From Streptomyces sp. HD (GTDB lineage Bacteria; Actinomycetota; Actinomycetes; Streptomycetales; Streptomycetaceae), in contig NZ_JAQMYP010000010.1 of NCBI RefSeq assembly GCF_028369295.1, forward strand, positions 62,001-126,000: a stretch of 64,000 bases of DNA, read 5' to 3'. A program made the translations under genes and the position numbers. The notes beneath the pieces were generated by a model. The model saw only the letters and a program-made list of their open reading frames with translations, was not told the DNA's origin and did not search any database. Shown piece after piece: positions 8,648 to 18,911 of the stretch (its first letter is position 1; every line of letters starts with the position of its first letter).

Positions 8648-9555
8648 TCGGCGTCCCCCTCTGGCGCGTCCGGCACGACCATCGTGCCGATTCCTTCGTC
8701 GGTGAAGATCTCCAGCAGGATCGAGTGCTGGACTCGGCCGTCGATGACCCGGGCGGTGGTCACGCCGCCCCGCACGGCGTGCAGGCAGCCCTCCATCTTC
8801 GGCACCATGCCGGAGCTCAACTCCGGCAGCAGCTTCTCCAGTTGGGAAGCGGTGAGGCGGCTGATCACCTCGTCGCTGTGGGGCCAGTCCTCGTAAAGGC
8901 CCTCGACGTCCGTGAGGACCATGAGGGTTTCGGCGCCCAGCGCAGCAGCGAGTGCCGCAGCCGCCGTATCAGCATTGACGTTGTAGACATGGTGGTCGTC
9001 CTGGCTACGGGCGATCGACGAGACGACCGGGATCCGGCCGTCGGCCAGCAGCGCCTCGATCGCGCCCGTGTCGATGTCGGTGATCTCGCCGACCCGGCCG
9101 ATGTCGACGAGTTCGCCGTCGATCTCGGGCTGGTGCCGGGTGGCGGTGATGGTGTGCGCGTCCTCGCCGGTGATGCCGACTGCGAGCGGCCCGTGCTGGT
9201 TGAGCAGACCGACCAGCTCGCGCTGGACCTGCCCGGCCAGCACCATCCGTACGACGTCCATGGCGTCCTCGGTGGTGACCCGCAGGCCGGCCTTGAACTC
9301 GCTGACGATGCCGTGCTTGTCGAGGGCGGCGCTGATCTGCGGGCCGCCGCCGTGCACGACGACCGGCTTGAGGCCGGCGTGGTGCAGGAAGACGACGTCC
9401 TGGGCGAAGGCGGCCTTCAGGTCCTCGTCGATCATGGCGTTGCCGCCGAACTTGATGACGACGGTCTTGCCGTTGTGCCGGACCAGCCAGGGCAGCGCCT
9501 CGATGAGGATCTGGGCCTTGGGGAGCGCGGTGTGCTTGCGCGTCTGATTGCTCAT
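8644..9555 (-). CDS. argB: Acetylglutamate kinase
   Basis: The 303-residue amino-acid kinase carries [38 protein letters not shown] and [20 protein letters not shown], the ATP- and N-acetylglutamate-binding motifs. It phosphorylates N-acetylglutamate and is usually the arginine-inhibited step in the cyclic pathway, which fits the presence of argJ next door. The ATG at 9553-9555 overlaps the argJ stop (ATGA), which fixes the start; longer in-frame readings upstream lie in argJ. Confidence 0.95.
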
Positions 9556-10703
9556 GAGGAGTAGGCGCTGTTCTCGTGGACGTAGTCGGCGGTCAGGTCG
9601 TTGGTCCAGATGGTGGCGGTCTCGGCGCCGGCGGCGAGGTCGGCGACGATGTGCACCTCGCGGTAGCGCATGTCGACCTGCTCGCGGTCCTCGCCCACGC
9701 CGCCGTTCTTGCAGACCCAGACGCCGTTGATGGCGACGTTGAGCTGGTCCGGCTCGAAGGCGGCCTTCGTCGTGCCGATCGCGGAGAGCACCCGGCCCCA
9801 GTTGGGGTCCTCGCCGTGGATGGCGCACTTGAGGAGGTTGTTGCGGGCGATGGAGCGGCCCACCTCGACGGCGTCGTCCTCGGTCGCGGCGTTGATCACC
9901 TCGACCTTGATGTCCTTGCTGGCGCCCTCGGCGTCCCGGATCAGCTGCTGGCCGAGGTCGTCGCAGACCTGCCGTACGGCCTCGGCGAACTCCGCGTACT
10001 CCGGGGTGACTTCGGCACTGCCCGAGGCGAGCAGCAACACGGTGTCGTTGGTGGACATGCAGCCGTCGGAGTCGACGCGGTCGAAGGTGACCTTGGTGGC
10101 GGCGCGCAGGGCCCGGTCGAGTACGTCGTCGTCGAGGGCGGCGTCGGTGGTGATCACGACGAGCATGGTCGCGAGGCCGGGCGCGAGCATGCCGGCGCCC
10201 TTCGCCATCCCGCCGACGGTCCAGCCGTCCTTCGTCACGACGGACGTCTTGTGGACGGTGTCGGTGGTCTTGATGGCGATGGCGGCCTTCTCGCCGCCGT
10301 GCTCGGAGAGCTGGGCCGCGGCGGTCTCGACGCCCGGGAGCAGCTTGTCCATGGGCAGCAGCACGCCGATCAGGCCGGTGGAGCAGACGGCGACCTCGAT
10401 GGCGCCCCGGCCGAGCACCTCGGCGGCCTTCTCGGCGGTGGCGTGTGTGTCCTGGAAGCCCTTCGGCCCCGTACAGGCGTTGGCGCCACCGGAGTTGAGG
10501 ACGACGGCGGAGACCTCACCGCTCTTCAGGACCTGCTCGGACCACAGGACCGGGGCGGCCTTGACGCGGTTGGAGGTGAAGACGCCCGCGGCGGCACGGC
10601 GCGGACCGTCGTTGACCACGAGGGCCAGATCCGGATTGCCGTTCTCCTTGATCCCGGCGGCGACCCCCGCCGCCCGGAACCCTCTTGCTGCCGTGACACT
10701 CAC
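9552..10703 (-). CDS. argJ: Bifunctional ornithine acetyltransferase / N-acetylglutamate synthase
   Basis: The 383-residue ArgJ has the self-cleavage site in [14 protein letters not shown]: cleavage before the Thr of ATML yields alpha and beta chains, the Thr becoming the N-terminal nucleophile. Other family segments are [10 protein letters not shown] and [19 protein letters not shown] sequence. It moves the acetyl group from N-acetylornithine to glutamate, recycling acetate in the cyclic pathway. The GTG at 10703 is used because it begins [20 protein letters not shown], the expected N-terminus; the 88-base gap to argC is the only real gap within argC-argD. Confidence 0.95.
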   Translation of the reverse strand: MSVTAARGFRAAGVAAGIKENGNPDLALVVNDGPRRAAAGVFTSNRVKAAPVLWSEQVLKSGEVSAVVLNSGGANACTGPKGFQDTHATAEKAAEVLGRGAIEVAVCSTGLIGVLLPMDKLLPGVETAAAQLSEHGGEKAAIAIKTTDTVHKTSVVTKDGWTVGGMAKGAGMLAPGLATMLVVITTDAALDDDVLDRALRAATKVTFDRVDSDGCMSTNDTVLLLASGSAEVTPEYAEFAEAVRQVCDDLGQQLIRDAEGASKDIKVEVINAATEDDAVEVGRSIARNNLLKCAIHGEDPNWGRVLSAIGTTKAAFEPDQLNVAINGVWVCKNGGVGEDREQVDMRYREVHIVADLAAGAETATIWTNDLTADYVHENSAYSS

Positions 10704-10791
10704 TGCGTCTCCTTGTTCGCTTCTCCGCCCGTGCAGCGCGGAGGTGCGGCCTTCGTCGTTGTCTGCGGCCCGATGGCTGCACGTGCGTCGC

Positions 10792-11844
<1,053 letters not shown>

Positions 11845-11850
11845 CTAGAC

Positions 11851-11885
11851 GGCATGACTATACGTTTCGATGCACGTTTATGCAA
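11851..11885. promoter_or_regulatory. Tandem ARG boxes of the argCJBDR operon
   Basis: The better box is TGCACGTTTATGCA (11871-11884), pattern TGCAY-N4-ATGCA as at argH. A weaker box, GGCATGACTATACG (11851-11864), starts exactly 20 bases away, the same step as at argH. They lie between argC and the divergent HEAT-repeat gene. ArgR binding here should close the argC promoter. Confidence 0.8.
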
Positions 11886-11930
11886 TCTCGATGGGTGGGT
11901 ATGCACGCGGACTGCCGATCATGACGGTAG

Positions 11931-11937
11931 TAGGGTC
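11931..11937 (+). promoter_or_regulatory. -10 element of the HEAT-repeat gene, probably leaderless
   Basis: TAGTAGGGT ends about 7 bases before the ATG at 11944, which places the transcript start at or next to the start codon. No ribosome-binding site is visible, which agrees with leaderless translation. A matching -35 is not clear. Confidence 0.4.
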
Positions 11938-11943
11938 CGGCGC

Positions 11944-13959
11944 ATGTGGGAGGGACTCGACGCGGTCGACTGGGCAGGGCTGGAGCACAACTACGGGCCG
12001 GCGCAGGACGTACCCGGTCTGCTGGGTCGCTGCGCCGGACCCGATCGGCGGGACGCGGAGGAGGCGGCGGACGACCTGCGCAACCTGCTCTTCCACCAGG
12101 GCGGCTGGATCTGCCCCGCCGCCCCGGCCGCACTGCCCTTCCTGCTGCGCCTGGGCGCACGGGCGGACGTGCTGTGCCGGCGTTCGGTATTGGACCTCGT
12201 CGCCGTGCTGGCGGCGGAGGCCGGGCGGGTCGCCGAGAAGTACCTGGCTCCGGGCTGGGCGGCGGCCTGGGAGCGGGCCCTGCCCGAGGTGCTCGCGCTG
12301 CTCGCCGCCCCCGAGGCGGAGGTCCGGCGGGCGGCAGCCGACACCCTCGCCGACTGCACGAGCCCCGGCGAGCTGATCCTGCCCGCGCTGCTGGACCACT
12401 GGCGGACGGAGAGCGACCTCGCCACCCGCCTCGACCTGGTCGTCGCGCTCGGCGCGGCGAGCCGGCGGGAGCCTGCCGGGCCGCGGACCGCCGAGGCCGT
12501 CGAGCTGCTGCGTGCGCTGCTGGACGACCCGGAGCCGCAGCTGTGCCTGGCGGCGGTGCGCTCGACGGCGTCTCGCGACCCCGGTCTCGCCGAGCGCCGC
12601 GTGGACCTCCTGCTGGCGGCCGTCCGGGACCCCGGCGTGGACGTGTGGCGGCACACCAGTGTCCTGGGAGGCGGGGTGCGAGCCGTCCAGAACTGGGCCG
12701 GTGCCCTGCTCGCCGACTCCCCCGCCACGCACACCTCATACGTTCTCCGCCTGCTCGCCGATCCTCCCCAGTCGCGAACGGACCGGACCGGCGGGGCTCC
12801 CCTTGCGGACGAGCGGCGGATCGGCGCCCTGGCCCAGGCCGGCGAACTGCTCCACAGGTGGCGCTCACCGGTCGACGCGCTGCTGCCTGCCGTCGCCGCG
12901 CGTCTGGACGACCCGAACATCGAGGTCCGCTTCCGGGCAACCGAGCTGCTGGCCTGCGTGGGCCCCGCGGCAGCAGTCCATGCCGACGCGGTCGCCGGCC
13001 TTGTGGACGACACCGGCCGACGCGGCACCCGCGCAGGCGAGACCGTGGCCGACGCCTCCCTGTGGGCGCTGGCCAGGATGAACGACGAGCGGTGTGTGCC
13101 GGGCCTGGTAGAGCGGTTGGCCGGAGCGCCGTCGACCTTCTCGAAGTACGGCATCCACGCCGGCGGCAAGCACCACTTTCCCTCCCTGCCCGCCCTCCAC
13201 GAGGTCCTCGCCCTGCTTCCGGACCATGCAGGCGCCCTGCTCCCGGCCGTCCGCGACCGGCTCGGCGCCACCCGGGATGAGCACGAGGCGGCGCGGCTGT
13301 GCGAGGTGCTCGCCGCCTGGGGGCACAGGGCGCGGACAGCCGTACCCGCGCTCGTCACGCTGCTGGAGCGCGACGCCGACTGGGTCGCGGCGGCGACGGC
13401 CCTGGGCGGGATCGGTGTCGAGCACGCCGGGGCGCGAGACGTCCTGCTCGCGCGGTCCACGGCCGACGACGCGAACGCCCCCCTCGCCGCCTGGGCGTAC
13501 TGGCGGACGGGAGGCGAGCCGGAACGCGCCCTGGAGGTCCTGGGCCCCGCCGCCACCCAGGATGGCCATCGCCACCCCCATCTGCGCAAACTGGCCGACT
13601 TCGGCCCGCACGCCACCGGCCTCGCCGACGGTCTCCGTGCCCTGGCCCGGAGCAAGAACGAGTGGACGAGCGTCGAGGCGGCGCACGCCCTCTGGGCCGC
13701 GACCGGCGAGACCGAGATCCCCGTCCGTGCCCTGCTGAGGGCGGTCCGGAGTCTGGCGGACGGCCACTATGTGCCGGTCATGCTCACGGCGGTGCGCCAC
13801 CTGACCCGGATCGGCCCGGCGGCCCGGCCCGCCGGACGTCTCCTGCGTGGGGTCCCGGATCTCGACCGGCGTCTGTACTACTTCTCCGGCTGGCGCGGCT
13901 TCGAGACGGACGAGTCGATCCGGACGGCGGTCGACGATCTGCTCGTGGTCGCCGACTGA
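11944..13959 (+). CDS. HEAT-repeat protein
   Basis: The 671-residue soluble protein is made of helical HEAT-like repeats rich in Ala, Leu and Arg, for example LLAAPEAEVRRAAADTLADC, LLDDPEPQLCLAAVRSTASR and LDDPNIEVRFRATELLACVG, each with the conserved Asp-Pro and Val/Arg positions. No catalytic motif or membrane segment is seen; such proteins are scaffolds or binding partners. The ATG at 11944 follows the leaderless -10. Longer in-frame sequence upstream is antisense to argC/argJ and is rejected. A three-domain SMI1/KNR4 protein starts 48 bases downstream on the same strand, so they may act together. Confidence 0.7.
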   Translation: MWEGLDAVDWAGLEHNYGPAQDVPGLLGRCAGPDRRDAEEAADDLRNLLFHQGGWICPAAPAALPFLLRLGARADVLCRRSVLDLVAVLAAEAGRVAEKYLAPGWAAAWERALPEVLALLAAPEAEVRRAAADTLADCTSPGELILPALLDHWRTESDLATRLDLVVALGAASRREPAGPRTAEAVELLRALLDDPEPQLCLAAVRSTASRDPGLAERRVDLLLAAVRDPGVDVWRHTSVLGGGVRAVQNWAGALLADSPATHTSYVLRLLADPPQSRTDRTGGAPLADERRIGALAQAGELLHRWRSPVDALLPAVAARLDDPNIEVRFRATELLACVGPAAAVHADAVAGLVDDTGRRGTRAGETVADASLWALARMNDERCVPGLVERLAGAPSTFSKYGIHAGGKHHFPSLPALHEVLALLPDHAGALLPAVRDRLGATRDEHEAARLCEVLAAWGHRARTAVPALVTLLERDADWVAAATALGGIGVEHAGARDVLLARSTADDANAPLAAWAYWRTGGEPERALEVLGPAATQDGHRHPHLRKLADFGPHATGLADGLRALARSKNEWTSVEAAHALWAATGETEIPVRALLRAVRSLADGHYVPVMLTAVRHLTRIGPAARPAGRLLRGVPDLDRRLYYFSGWRGFETDESIRTAVDDLLVVAD

Positions 13960-14007
13960 GCGGTCCCCGCCTGCGCGCGGTGATCATCGACACGGGACAC
14001 TTCCGCC

Positions 14008-15789
14008 ATGAACGACACGGAACACGCCGTACGGGACTCCTGGGGCCGTATCGCGGCATGGCTGCGGGGGCACGGGCAGCCGGGGCCGCACCGCGCGGCG
14101 GCGGACACGGAACGGCTCGCCGCGGCGGAGGCCGAGCTCGGGCTGCCGATGCCGGAGGACCTGCGGGCGTGGTGGCGGCTCGACGACGTGGCCGCCACCT
14201 TCTGGATCCCCCTGGAGTTCGTTCCGGTCGACCTCGGCGAAGCACTTTCGGCGCGGGACATCCTCGTCCAGGTCGCCGGGGACGAGGCCGAGGACACCGG
14301 CGGGCTCGCCAACGCGGCGCAGTACTTGCCGGCGCTCCTGCCGATCGCCGACTCACCGGGCGGCGACCACCTGCTCGTCGACCTGCGGCCCGGTCCGACG
14401 CACGGTGCCGTCTTCCTGTGGAACCACGAGGAGTGGGGACTGGGCGTGCCCCTGTGGGACTCGGTGACGGAGATGCTCGCGGACACGGCCCGGGCCCTCA
14501 CCACCGGTGCCCCCGCCCTGACGCGGCACGCCGCACGCGGTGGCACGGAGCGCCCCTGCGTCGCGACGGTCACCGGCGGCCTGGACTGGGACGACGCGGA
14601 CCTGGACATCGCGGGGTTCACCAGCCCTTGCGCCGATCGCCCGCCGACACCGGTCCCCGTCGACTGGGAAACCGTGGAGGAGTGGCTCGGGGTCAGGCTG
14701 CCGGGCGACTACCGACAACTGGCCGACCGGCACGGGCCGTTGGACTTCGGCGAGTACCTCTGGATCCATGTGCCGTGCGCCGACGGGCGGTTCGACTACG
14801 GCGACTGGCTGCGCGAGACGCACCGGCAGGCCCGCAGTCAACTCCGGGCGCTGCCGGAGGACGAGCGGCCCCGTGTGCACCCGGAGCCGGGCGGCCTGCT
14901 GGCCTGGGGCAGCACCCGCGGCGGCGACATGCTGTTCTGGGACACCTCGGCGTCCGACGACCCCGACGCCTGGCCGGTGGTCCAGCGACACGCCGGCGCG
15001 ATTCCCGGCAGCGGCCTGCGGGACTGGCACCGGTACGACCTCACCCTCACCGCCTATCTGCGCCACGCCGTCCGCGAGAGCTGGGAGTCACCGACCCCGC
15101 CCGGCCCACTGCTGCAACTGCCCGGCACCGTCGCCCGCACCGCCTTCCTGGACGCCGCCCAGCCGTGGACCCCGCCCGCCCCTGTCGATCCCCGCCTCGG
15201 CGAGACCGAGCGTCGTGTCGCGCTGGAGACGGGCACCGGCCTGGACGCCCTGCGCCTGCTGACACCGCCGCCGGAGCGGGCGTATCTCGGGGACGGCACC
15301 TGGGAGCAGCTGTTCGACACGCTGGGCTCGCGGCTGCCGCGGGAGTACGTGCGGCTGATGGAGGTGTACGGATCCGGCTGCTGGAGTGGGTGGCTGCGCT
15401 TCCCCGCGCCGCTGCGGACGGCGGCGCCGCGATTCATGGCGTACGTCGAGGAGACCCTGGAGGCGTACGGGGACCTGAAGGACGGGTCACCGGACTGGTA
15501 CCCGCTGAACACGTGGCCCGAGCCCGACGGGTTCCTGCCGTTCGCGGACTCCATCGACGGCGATCACCTGGGCTGGCTCACCCGGGGCGAGGATCCCGAC
15601 GCCTGGCCGCTGATCTTCTGGCCCCGGCACGCGGACCAGGGCCCGGCGCTGCGGAGCGGTCTGGTCGACGTGCTCCTCGCCTGGCAGCGGGGCAGGCTCG
15701 TCACACCCGGCCTGTGCACGCAGGACGAGGACGACGACCCCGTGGAGTTCGCCGCCTTCGAGCCCTGGGCCCACCGCGACGAGGGCTGA
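14008..15789 (+). CDS. Triple SMI1/KNR4-domain protein
   Basis: The 593-residue protein has three SMI1/KNR4-like units, each opening with the helix pattern [AE]xxLGxxLPxxYRxL: AEAELGLPMPEDLRAWWRLD (about residue 46), VEEWLGVRLPGDYRQLADRH (about 228) and LFDTLGSRLPREYVRLMEVY (about 434). Each is followed by W/F-rich strands; two carry the DGDHLGWL- or GGDHLLVD-type motif. SMI1/KNR4 domains are common immunity proteins of polymorphic toxins, but no toxin gene is seen nearby, so that role is only possible. The upstream HEAT-repeat gene is probably in the same transcript. A bidirectional terminator follows. Confidence 0.75.
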   Translation: MNDTEHAVRDSWGRIAAWLRGHGQPGPHRAAADTERLAAAEAELGLPMPEDLRAWWRLDDVAATFWIPLEFVPVDLGEALSARDILVQVAGDEAEDTGGLANAAQYLPALLPIADSPGGDHLLVDLRPGPTHGAVFLWNHEEWGLGVPLWDSVTEMLADTARALTTGAPALTRHAARGGTERPCVATVTGGLDWDDADLDIAGFTSPCADRPPTPVPVDWETVEEWLGVRLPGDYRQLADRHGPLDFGEYLWIHVPCADGRFDYGDWLRETHRQARSQLRALPEDERPRVHPEPGGLLAWGSTRGGDMLFWDTSASDDPDAWPVVQRHAGAIPGSGLRDWHRYDLTLTAYLRHAVRESWESPTPPGPLLQLPGTVARTAFLDAAQPWTPPAPVDPRLGETERRVALETGTGLDALRLLTPPPERAYLGDGTWEQLFDTLGSRLPREYVRLMEVYGSGCWSGWLRFPAPLRTAAPRFMAYVEETLEAYGDLKDGSPDWYPLNTWPEPDGFLPFADSIDGDHLGWLTRGEDPDAWPLIFWPRHADQGPALRSGLVDVLLAWQRGRLVTPGLCTQDEDDDPVEFAAFEPWAHRDEG

Positions 15790-15803
15790 GCCTACGGATG
15801 GCG

Positions 15804-15840
15804 GGCGCGGGCCGCTGCCACTGGGACAGCGGCCCGCGCC
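15804..15840. terminator. Bidirectional stem-loop between convergent genes
   Basis: A perfect 14-bp stem, GGCGCGGGCCGCTG (15804-15817) and its complement (15827-15840) around a 9-base loop, lies between the SMI1 gene (+) and the GH51 gene (-), 15 bases and 6 bases from their stops. Confidence 0.85.
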
Positions 15841-15846
15841 GTGCGG

Positions 15847-18330
15847 CTACCTCTGCTTGATCCGCAGGAAGGTGACCGAGTTCGCCGGGAAGGTGTACGT
15901 GAACTTCGCGGCGACCCCCGAGAAGGTCGACGTGGCCGGGGCGACCGGCGCGTCCGTCTCGGTGTTCACCGCTTCCTGGCCGGCGGCGAGCGTGGTCACC
16001 CGGGCCGTGGAGGCGACCTTGGCGCTGCCGAGGTCGATCGCCGTACGGGCCCGGGCGGACTGGGCGTTGACGACCTTGACGATCAGGTCACCGGTCCGGG
16101 CGTCCTTGGTGACAACCTGGCGGAACGGCTCGGCCGGCTTGTCGTCGGTGAAGCTGCCCCACTCCTGGCCGTCCAGGTACAGGGTGACCTGACGGCCGCG
16201 CACCTTGATGTCGAGGTCGTAGGCACGGCCCGTCTCGATGGACCCGGCCTTGGTCATCAGCGTGCCCTTGCCGCCGTCCACGGCCTGCTCGATCGCGGAC
16301 TGGGTGTTGTTCCAGCCGCCCAGGTTCCACCAGTAGTAGTTGCCGGTGTCCTTGACGCCGAAGGCGACGAGGAAGCCTTCCTTGCCGGACTTCTTGGTGG
16401 CCTTCACATGCAGGTCGTAGTCGTGCCAGGACGGGTCGCCGGCCTGGACCATGGTGTTCTCGGCGGCGTCGTCCGTCTGGACGTACTGGCCGTCCTGGAC
16501 GCTCCAGCTGCCGCCGCCCGTGTGCTTCCACTTCGAGGCGTCACCGGAGAAGTCGTCGCTCAGCAGCGTCGAGCCGTCGGCCGCGGTGACCTTCACGTCG
16601 TCGTACGCGGCGCTGGTCGCCCAGGTCGACAGGCCGACGGCACCGGCGATCGGGCCGCTGACGTTCGGGGTCGTGGTCGCCTTCGAGGGGACCACCCGGT
16701 CGCCGACGTTGTTCATGAAGAGCTTCTGGACCTCGTAGTTCGTCGAGTTCCAGGAGGCACGGTTGTTGAACCAGACCAGGTCGGGCCGCCACTGGACGTA
16801 GTCCTCGTTGGCGAGCAGCGGGGCGTACGAGGCCAGCTTGACGACGTCCGCGTTGCGCTCCAGGCCGGTCATGAACGCGGCTTCGGCGAGGCCGTTCTTC
16901 CAGGCGTTGCCCTGGGAGGCGTACTCGCCGAGGAAGACCTTGGGGCCGCCTCGGTCGTAGGAGTCGTAGCGGTCGTTGTTCTGCAGGAACCAGTTCGGGG
17001 TGTTGTAGTAGTGCTCGTCGACCATGCCGACCTTCGCCTCGCGGTTGAGCTTCCAGGCGGTGTCGAAGGTCGTGCCGGAGTCGTCCGGGCCGGAGTTGGA
17101 GATGACCGTGATGCCGGGGTACTTCGCCTCGATGGCGGCGCGGAACTGCTTGAAACGGTCGAAGAACTCGTTGGGCAGGTTCTCCTCGTTGCCGACTTCC
17201 AGGTGCGTGAGGCGGAAGGGCTTCGGGTGGCCCATCTCGGCGCGCACCTTGCCCCACTTGGAGGTCGCCGGGCCGCGTGCGAACTCGATGAGGTCGAGGG
17301 TGTCCTGGATGTGCCGCTTGAGCAGCGCCTCGTCGGTCACGGCCTTGTTCTGGCCGCAGCCGGTCACCAGGGCCGGGACGACGGGCAGCGGCATGGCGCC
17401 GATGTCCTCGGAGAAGCGGAAGTACTCGTAGTAGCCGAGGCCGTAACTCTGGTTGTATCCCCAGAAGTTGGCGTTGGTGGCGCGCTGCTCGACCGGGCCT
17501 ACGGTGTCCTTCCACTGGTAGGAGCGCTTGCGCTGCCAGCCGGAGGCCTCGCTGTAGTCGTCCATGGAGCCGGTGTTGACCAGGCAGCCGCCGGGGAAGC
17601 GGACGAAGCCCGGGTGCAGGGCGGCGATCTTCTCGGCGAGGTCCTTGCGCAGGCCGTTCGGCTGGTTCTTGTAGGTGTCGCGGGGGAACAGCGACACCAT
17701 GTCGAGGGCCGCCGCGTCGGTGGCGGCGACGGCGAGCCGGCCGCGGTTGCTGGTGCGGGTCGCGGTGAAGGTGGCCTTGTACTTGGCCCAGCCGCCCTTG
17801 ACCGCCACCTGGCGGGCGGGCGCCAGCGTGCCGGCCACGTCCTTGAGGGTGACGGAGAGAGTGCTGCCGCTCTCGGCCCGGGCCCACACCGAGAAGTCGT
17901 ACCGCTTGCCCTGCTCGATGCGGATCCCGGTGTTGTAACCGGCGTTCGTGACGGCCGAACCGGCGCCCAGGGAGAGGTAGTTGCGGTTGCGCTCGCCCAG
18001 CCGGCCGGCGTCGTTCACGACCTGTGCGGTGCCGTCGACCCCCCAGGAGGTGAGGGGTGTGTACGACCGGTTGTCGTCGGTCGAGTACTCGAAGGACCGA
18101 TTCTGCACGAGCTCGGCGTACAGACCGCCGTCCGCGGCCCGGTTGATGTCCTCGAAGAACACGCCGTACATCGTGTCGTCGATCTTCGCGCCTTGGGTCG
18201 CGGGATCGACGGTGATCGCGTAGTCGGTGACGTCCTCGGCGTGCGCGGGCGCCGGGAAGAGGGCCGTCGCCGTCAGGAGGGCGGTGGTCGTCAGGCCTAG
18301 TCTCCAGCGGGTGCGGCTGGTGCGTGACAT
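15847..18330 (-). CDS. Secreted GH51-type alpha-L-arabinofuranosidase with inserted jelly-roll domain
   Basis: The 827-residue protein has a Sec signal peptide ending PAPAHA (about residue 30), then a GH51 alpha-L-arabinofuranosidase: YGVFFEDINRAADGGLYAEL, FVRFPGGCLVNTG, HLEVGNEENLPNEFFDRF (acid/base Glu in GNEE) and VDEHYYNTP (nucleophile Glu). After about residue 560 comes a beta-sandwich of the DUF1080/LamG kind (DDFSGDASKWKHTGGGSWSV, FGVKDTGNYYWWNLGGWNN), then the C-terminal AFase domain ending FPANSVTFLRIKQR. It should release arabinose from plant arabinans outside the cell; the insert may bind polysaccharide. The ATG at 18330 precedes the signal peptide; upstream in-frame sequence is not protein-like. 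Confidence 0.88.
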   Translation of the reverse strand: MSRTSRTRWRLGLTTTALLTATALFPAPAHAEDVTDYAITVDPATQGAKIDDTMYGVFFEDINRAADGGLYAELVQNRSFEYSTDDNRSYTPLTSWGVDGTAQVVNDAGRLGERNRNYLSLGAGSAVTNAGYNTGIRIEQGKRYDFSVWARAESGSTLSVTLKDVAGTLAPARQVAVKGGWAKYKATFTATRTSNRGRLAVAATDAAALDMVSLFPRDTYKNQPNGLRKDLAEKIAALHPGFVRFPGGCLVNTGSMDDYSEASGWQRKRSYQWKDTVGPVEQRATNANFWGYNQSYGLGYYEYFRFSEDIGAMPLPVVPALVTGCGQNKAVTDEALLKRHIQDTLDLIEFARGPATSKWGKVRAEMGHPKPFRLTHLEVGNEENLPNEFFDRFKQFRAAIEAKYPGITVISNSGPDDSGTTFDTAWKLNREAKVGMVDEHYYNTPNWFLQNNDRYDSYDRGGPKVFLGEYASQGNAWKNGLAEAAFMTGLERNADVVKLASYAPLLANEDYVQWRPDLVWFNNRASWNSTNYEVQKLFMNNVGDRVVPSKATTTPNVSGPIAGAVGLSTWATSAAYDDVKVTAADGSTLLSDDFSGDASKWKHTGGGSWSVQDGQYVQTDDAAENTMVQAGDPSWHDYDLHVKATKKSGKEGFLVAFGVKDTGNYYWWNLGGWNNTQSAIEQAVDGGKGTLMTKAGSIETGRAYDLDIKVRGRQVTLYLDGQEWGSFTDDKPAEPFRQVVTKDARTGDLIVKVVNAQSARARTAIDLGSAKVASTARVTTLAAGQEAVNTETDAPVAPATSTFSGVAAKFTYTFPANSVTFLRIKQR

Positions 18331-18350
18331 GGATACTCCGCGGCTCGATG

Positions 18351-18383
18351 TTCGAAATATCAGACAATGATCAGCACTTCGAA
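18351..18383. promoter_or_regulatory. AT-rich control region of the arabinofuranosidase with paired TTCGAA sites
   Basis: TTCGAA occurs at 18351-18356 and again at 18378-18383, 27 bases apart, flanking an AT-rich stretch ATATCAGACAATGATCAGC. The region lies 20-53 bases upstream of the GH51 start and is the only low-GC patch nearby, so it is probably the promoter/operator. Streptomyces sugar-hydrolase genes are usually repressed by LacI-type regulators at palindromes, but this does not match a site I can name. Confidence 0.45.
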
Positions 18384-18467
18384 CGGCAAGATAGGGAGGG
18401 CGGTTCGGGAGCGTCAACGGGTCGCGCAGTATCGAAAGTGTCGGAAGCGGCGGGAGGCGAGGGACGG

Positions 18468-18911
18468 ATGGGCGGGTTCTGGCCGGTTCCGGATGCACTG
18501 ACGTATCTGGCCGGGAGCTGGCGGGTCGAGCGGACCGTGCGCGATCTCGCGAGCGGCGCGGAGGGGGCGTTCTCCGGTACGACGGTTTTCGGCCGACTCG
18601 ACGACGGAGGCCTCCTGCACCACGAGTCCGGCACCTTCGTCTGGCAGGGCGTCCCGCGGCCCGCCGAACGGACACTGCGCTTCCTGCCGGGCGGGGCGCG
18701 CGGCACGGCTGACGTACGGTTCGCGGACGGGCGACCCTTCCACGACCTGGACCTGACCTCCGGGCGGTACATGGCCGACCATCCGTGCTCGGCGGACCTC
18801 TACCGGGGCGAGTTCACCGTCCTCGGCGAGGACCGCTGGCGGACGGTGTGGCGGGTGCGCGGTCCGGCCAAGGACCTCGTCCTCACCACCGACTACGCGC
18901 GCGAGGGCTGA
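18468..18911 (+). CDS. DUF6314-family protein
   Basis: The 147-residue protein opens PVPDALTYLAGSWRVERTVR and has DDGGLLHHESGTFVWQG and a C-terminal WRVRGPAKDLVLTTDYAR. The alternating pattern fits a lipocalin-like beta-barrel, and I recognise it as DUF6314 from memory. The function is unknown. The ATG at 18468 follows a GGGAGGCGAGGG ribosome-binding site and starts at the conserved region; a longer frame reaching 18324 has no protein-like features. It overlaps the convergent phosphatase-like gene by 19 bases. Confidence 0.7.
   Translation: MGGFWPVPDALTYLAGSWRVERTVRDLASGAEGAFSGTTVFGRLDDGGLLHHESGTFVWQGVPRPAERTLRFLPGGARGTADVRFADGRPFHDLDLTSGRYMADHPCSADLYRGEFTVLGEDRWRTVWRVRGPAKDLVLTTDYAREG

Noticed and set aside
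15841..18300. 819-codon plus-strand frame
   Set aside because: Antisense to the GH51 arabinofuranosidase; Gly/Val/Arg-rich composition with no family motif, a GC-bias shadow.
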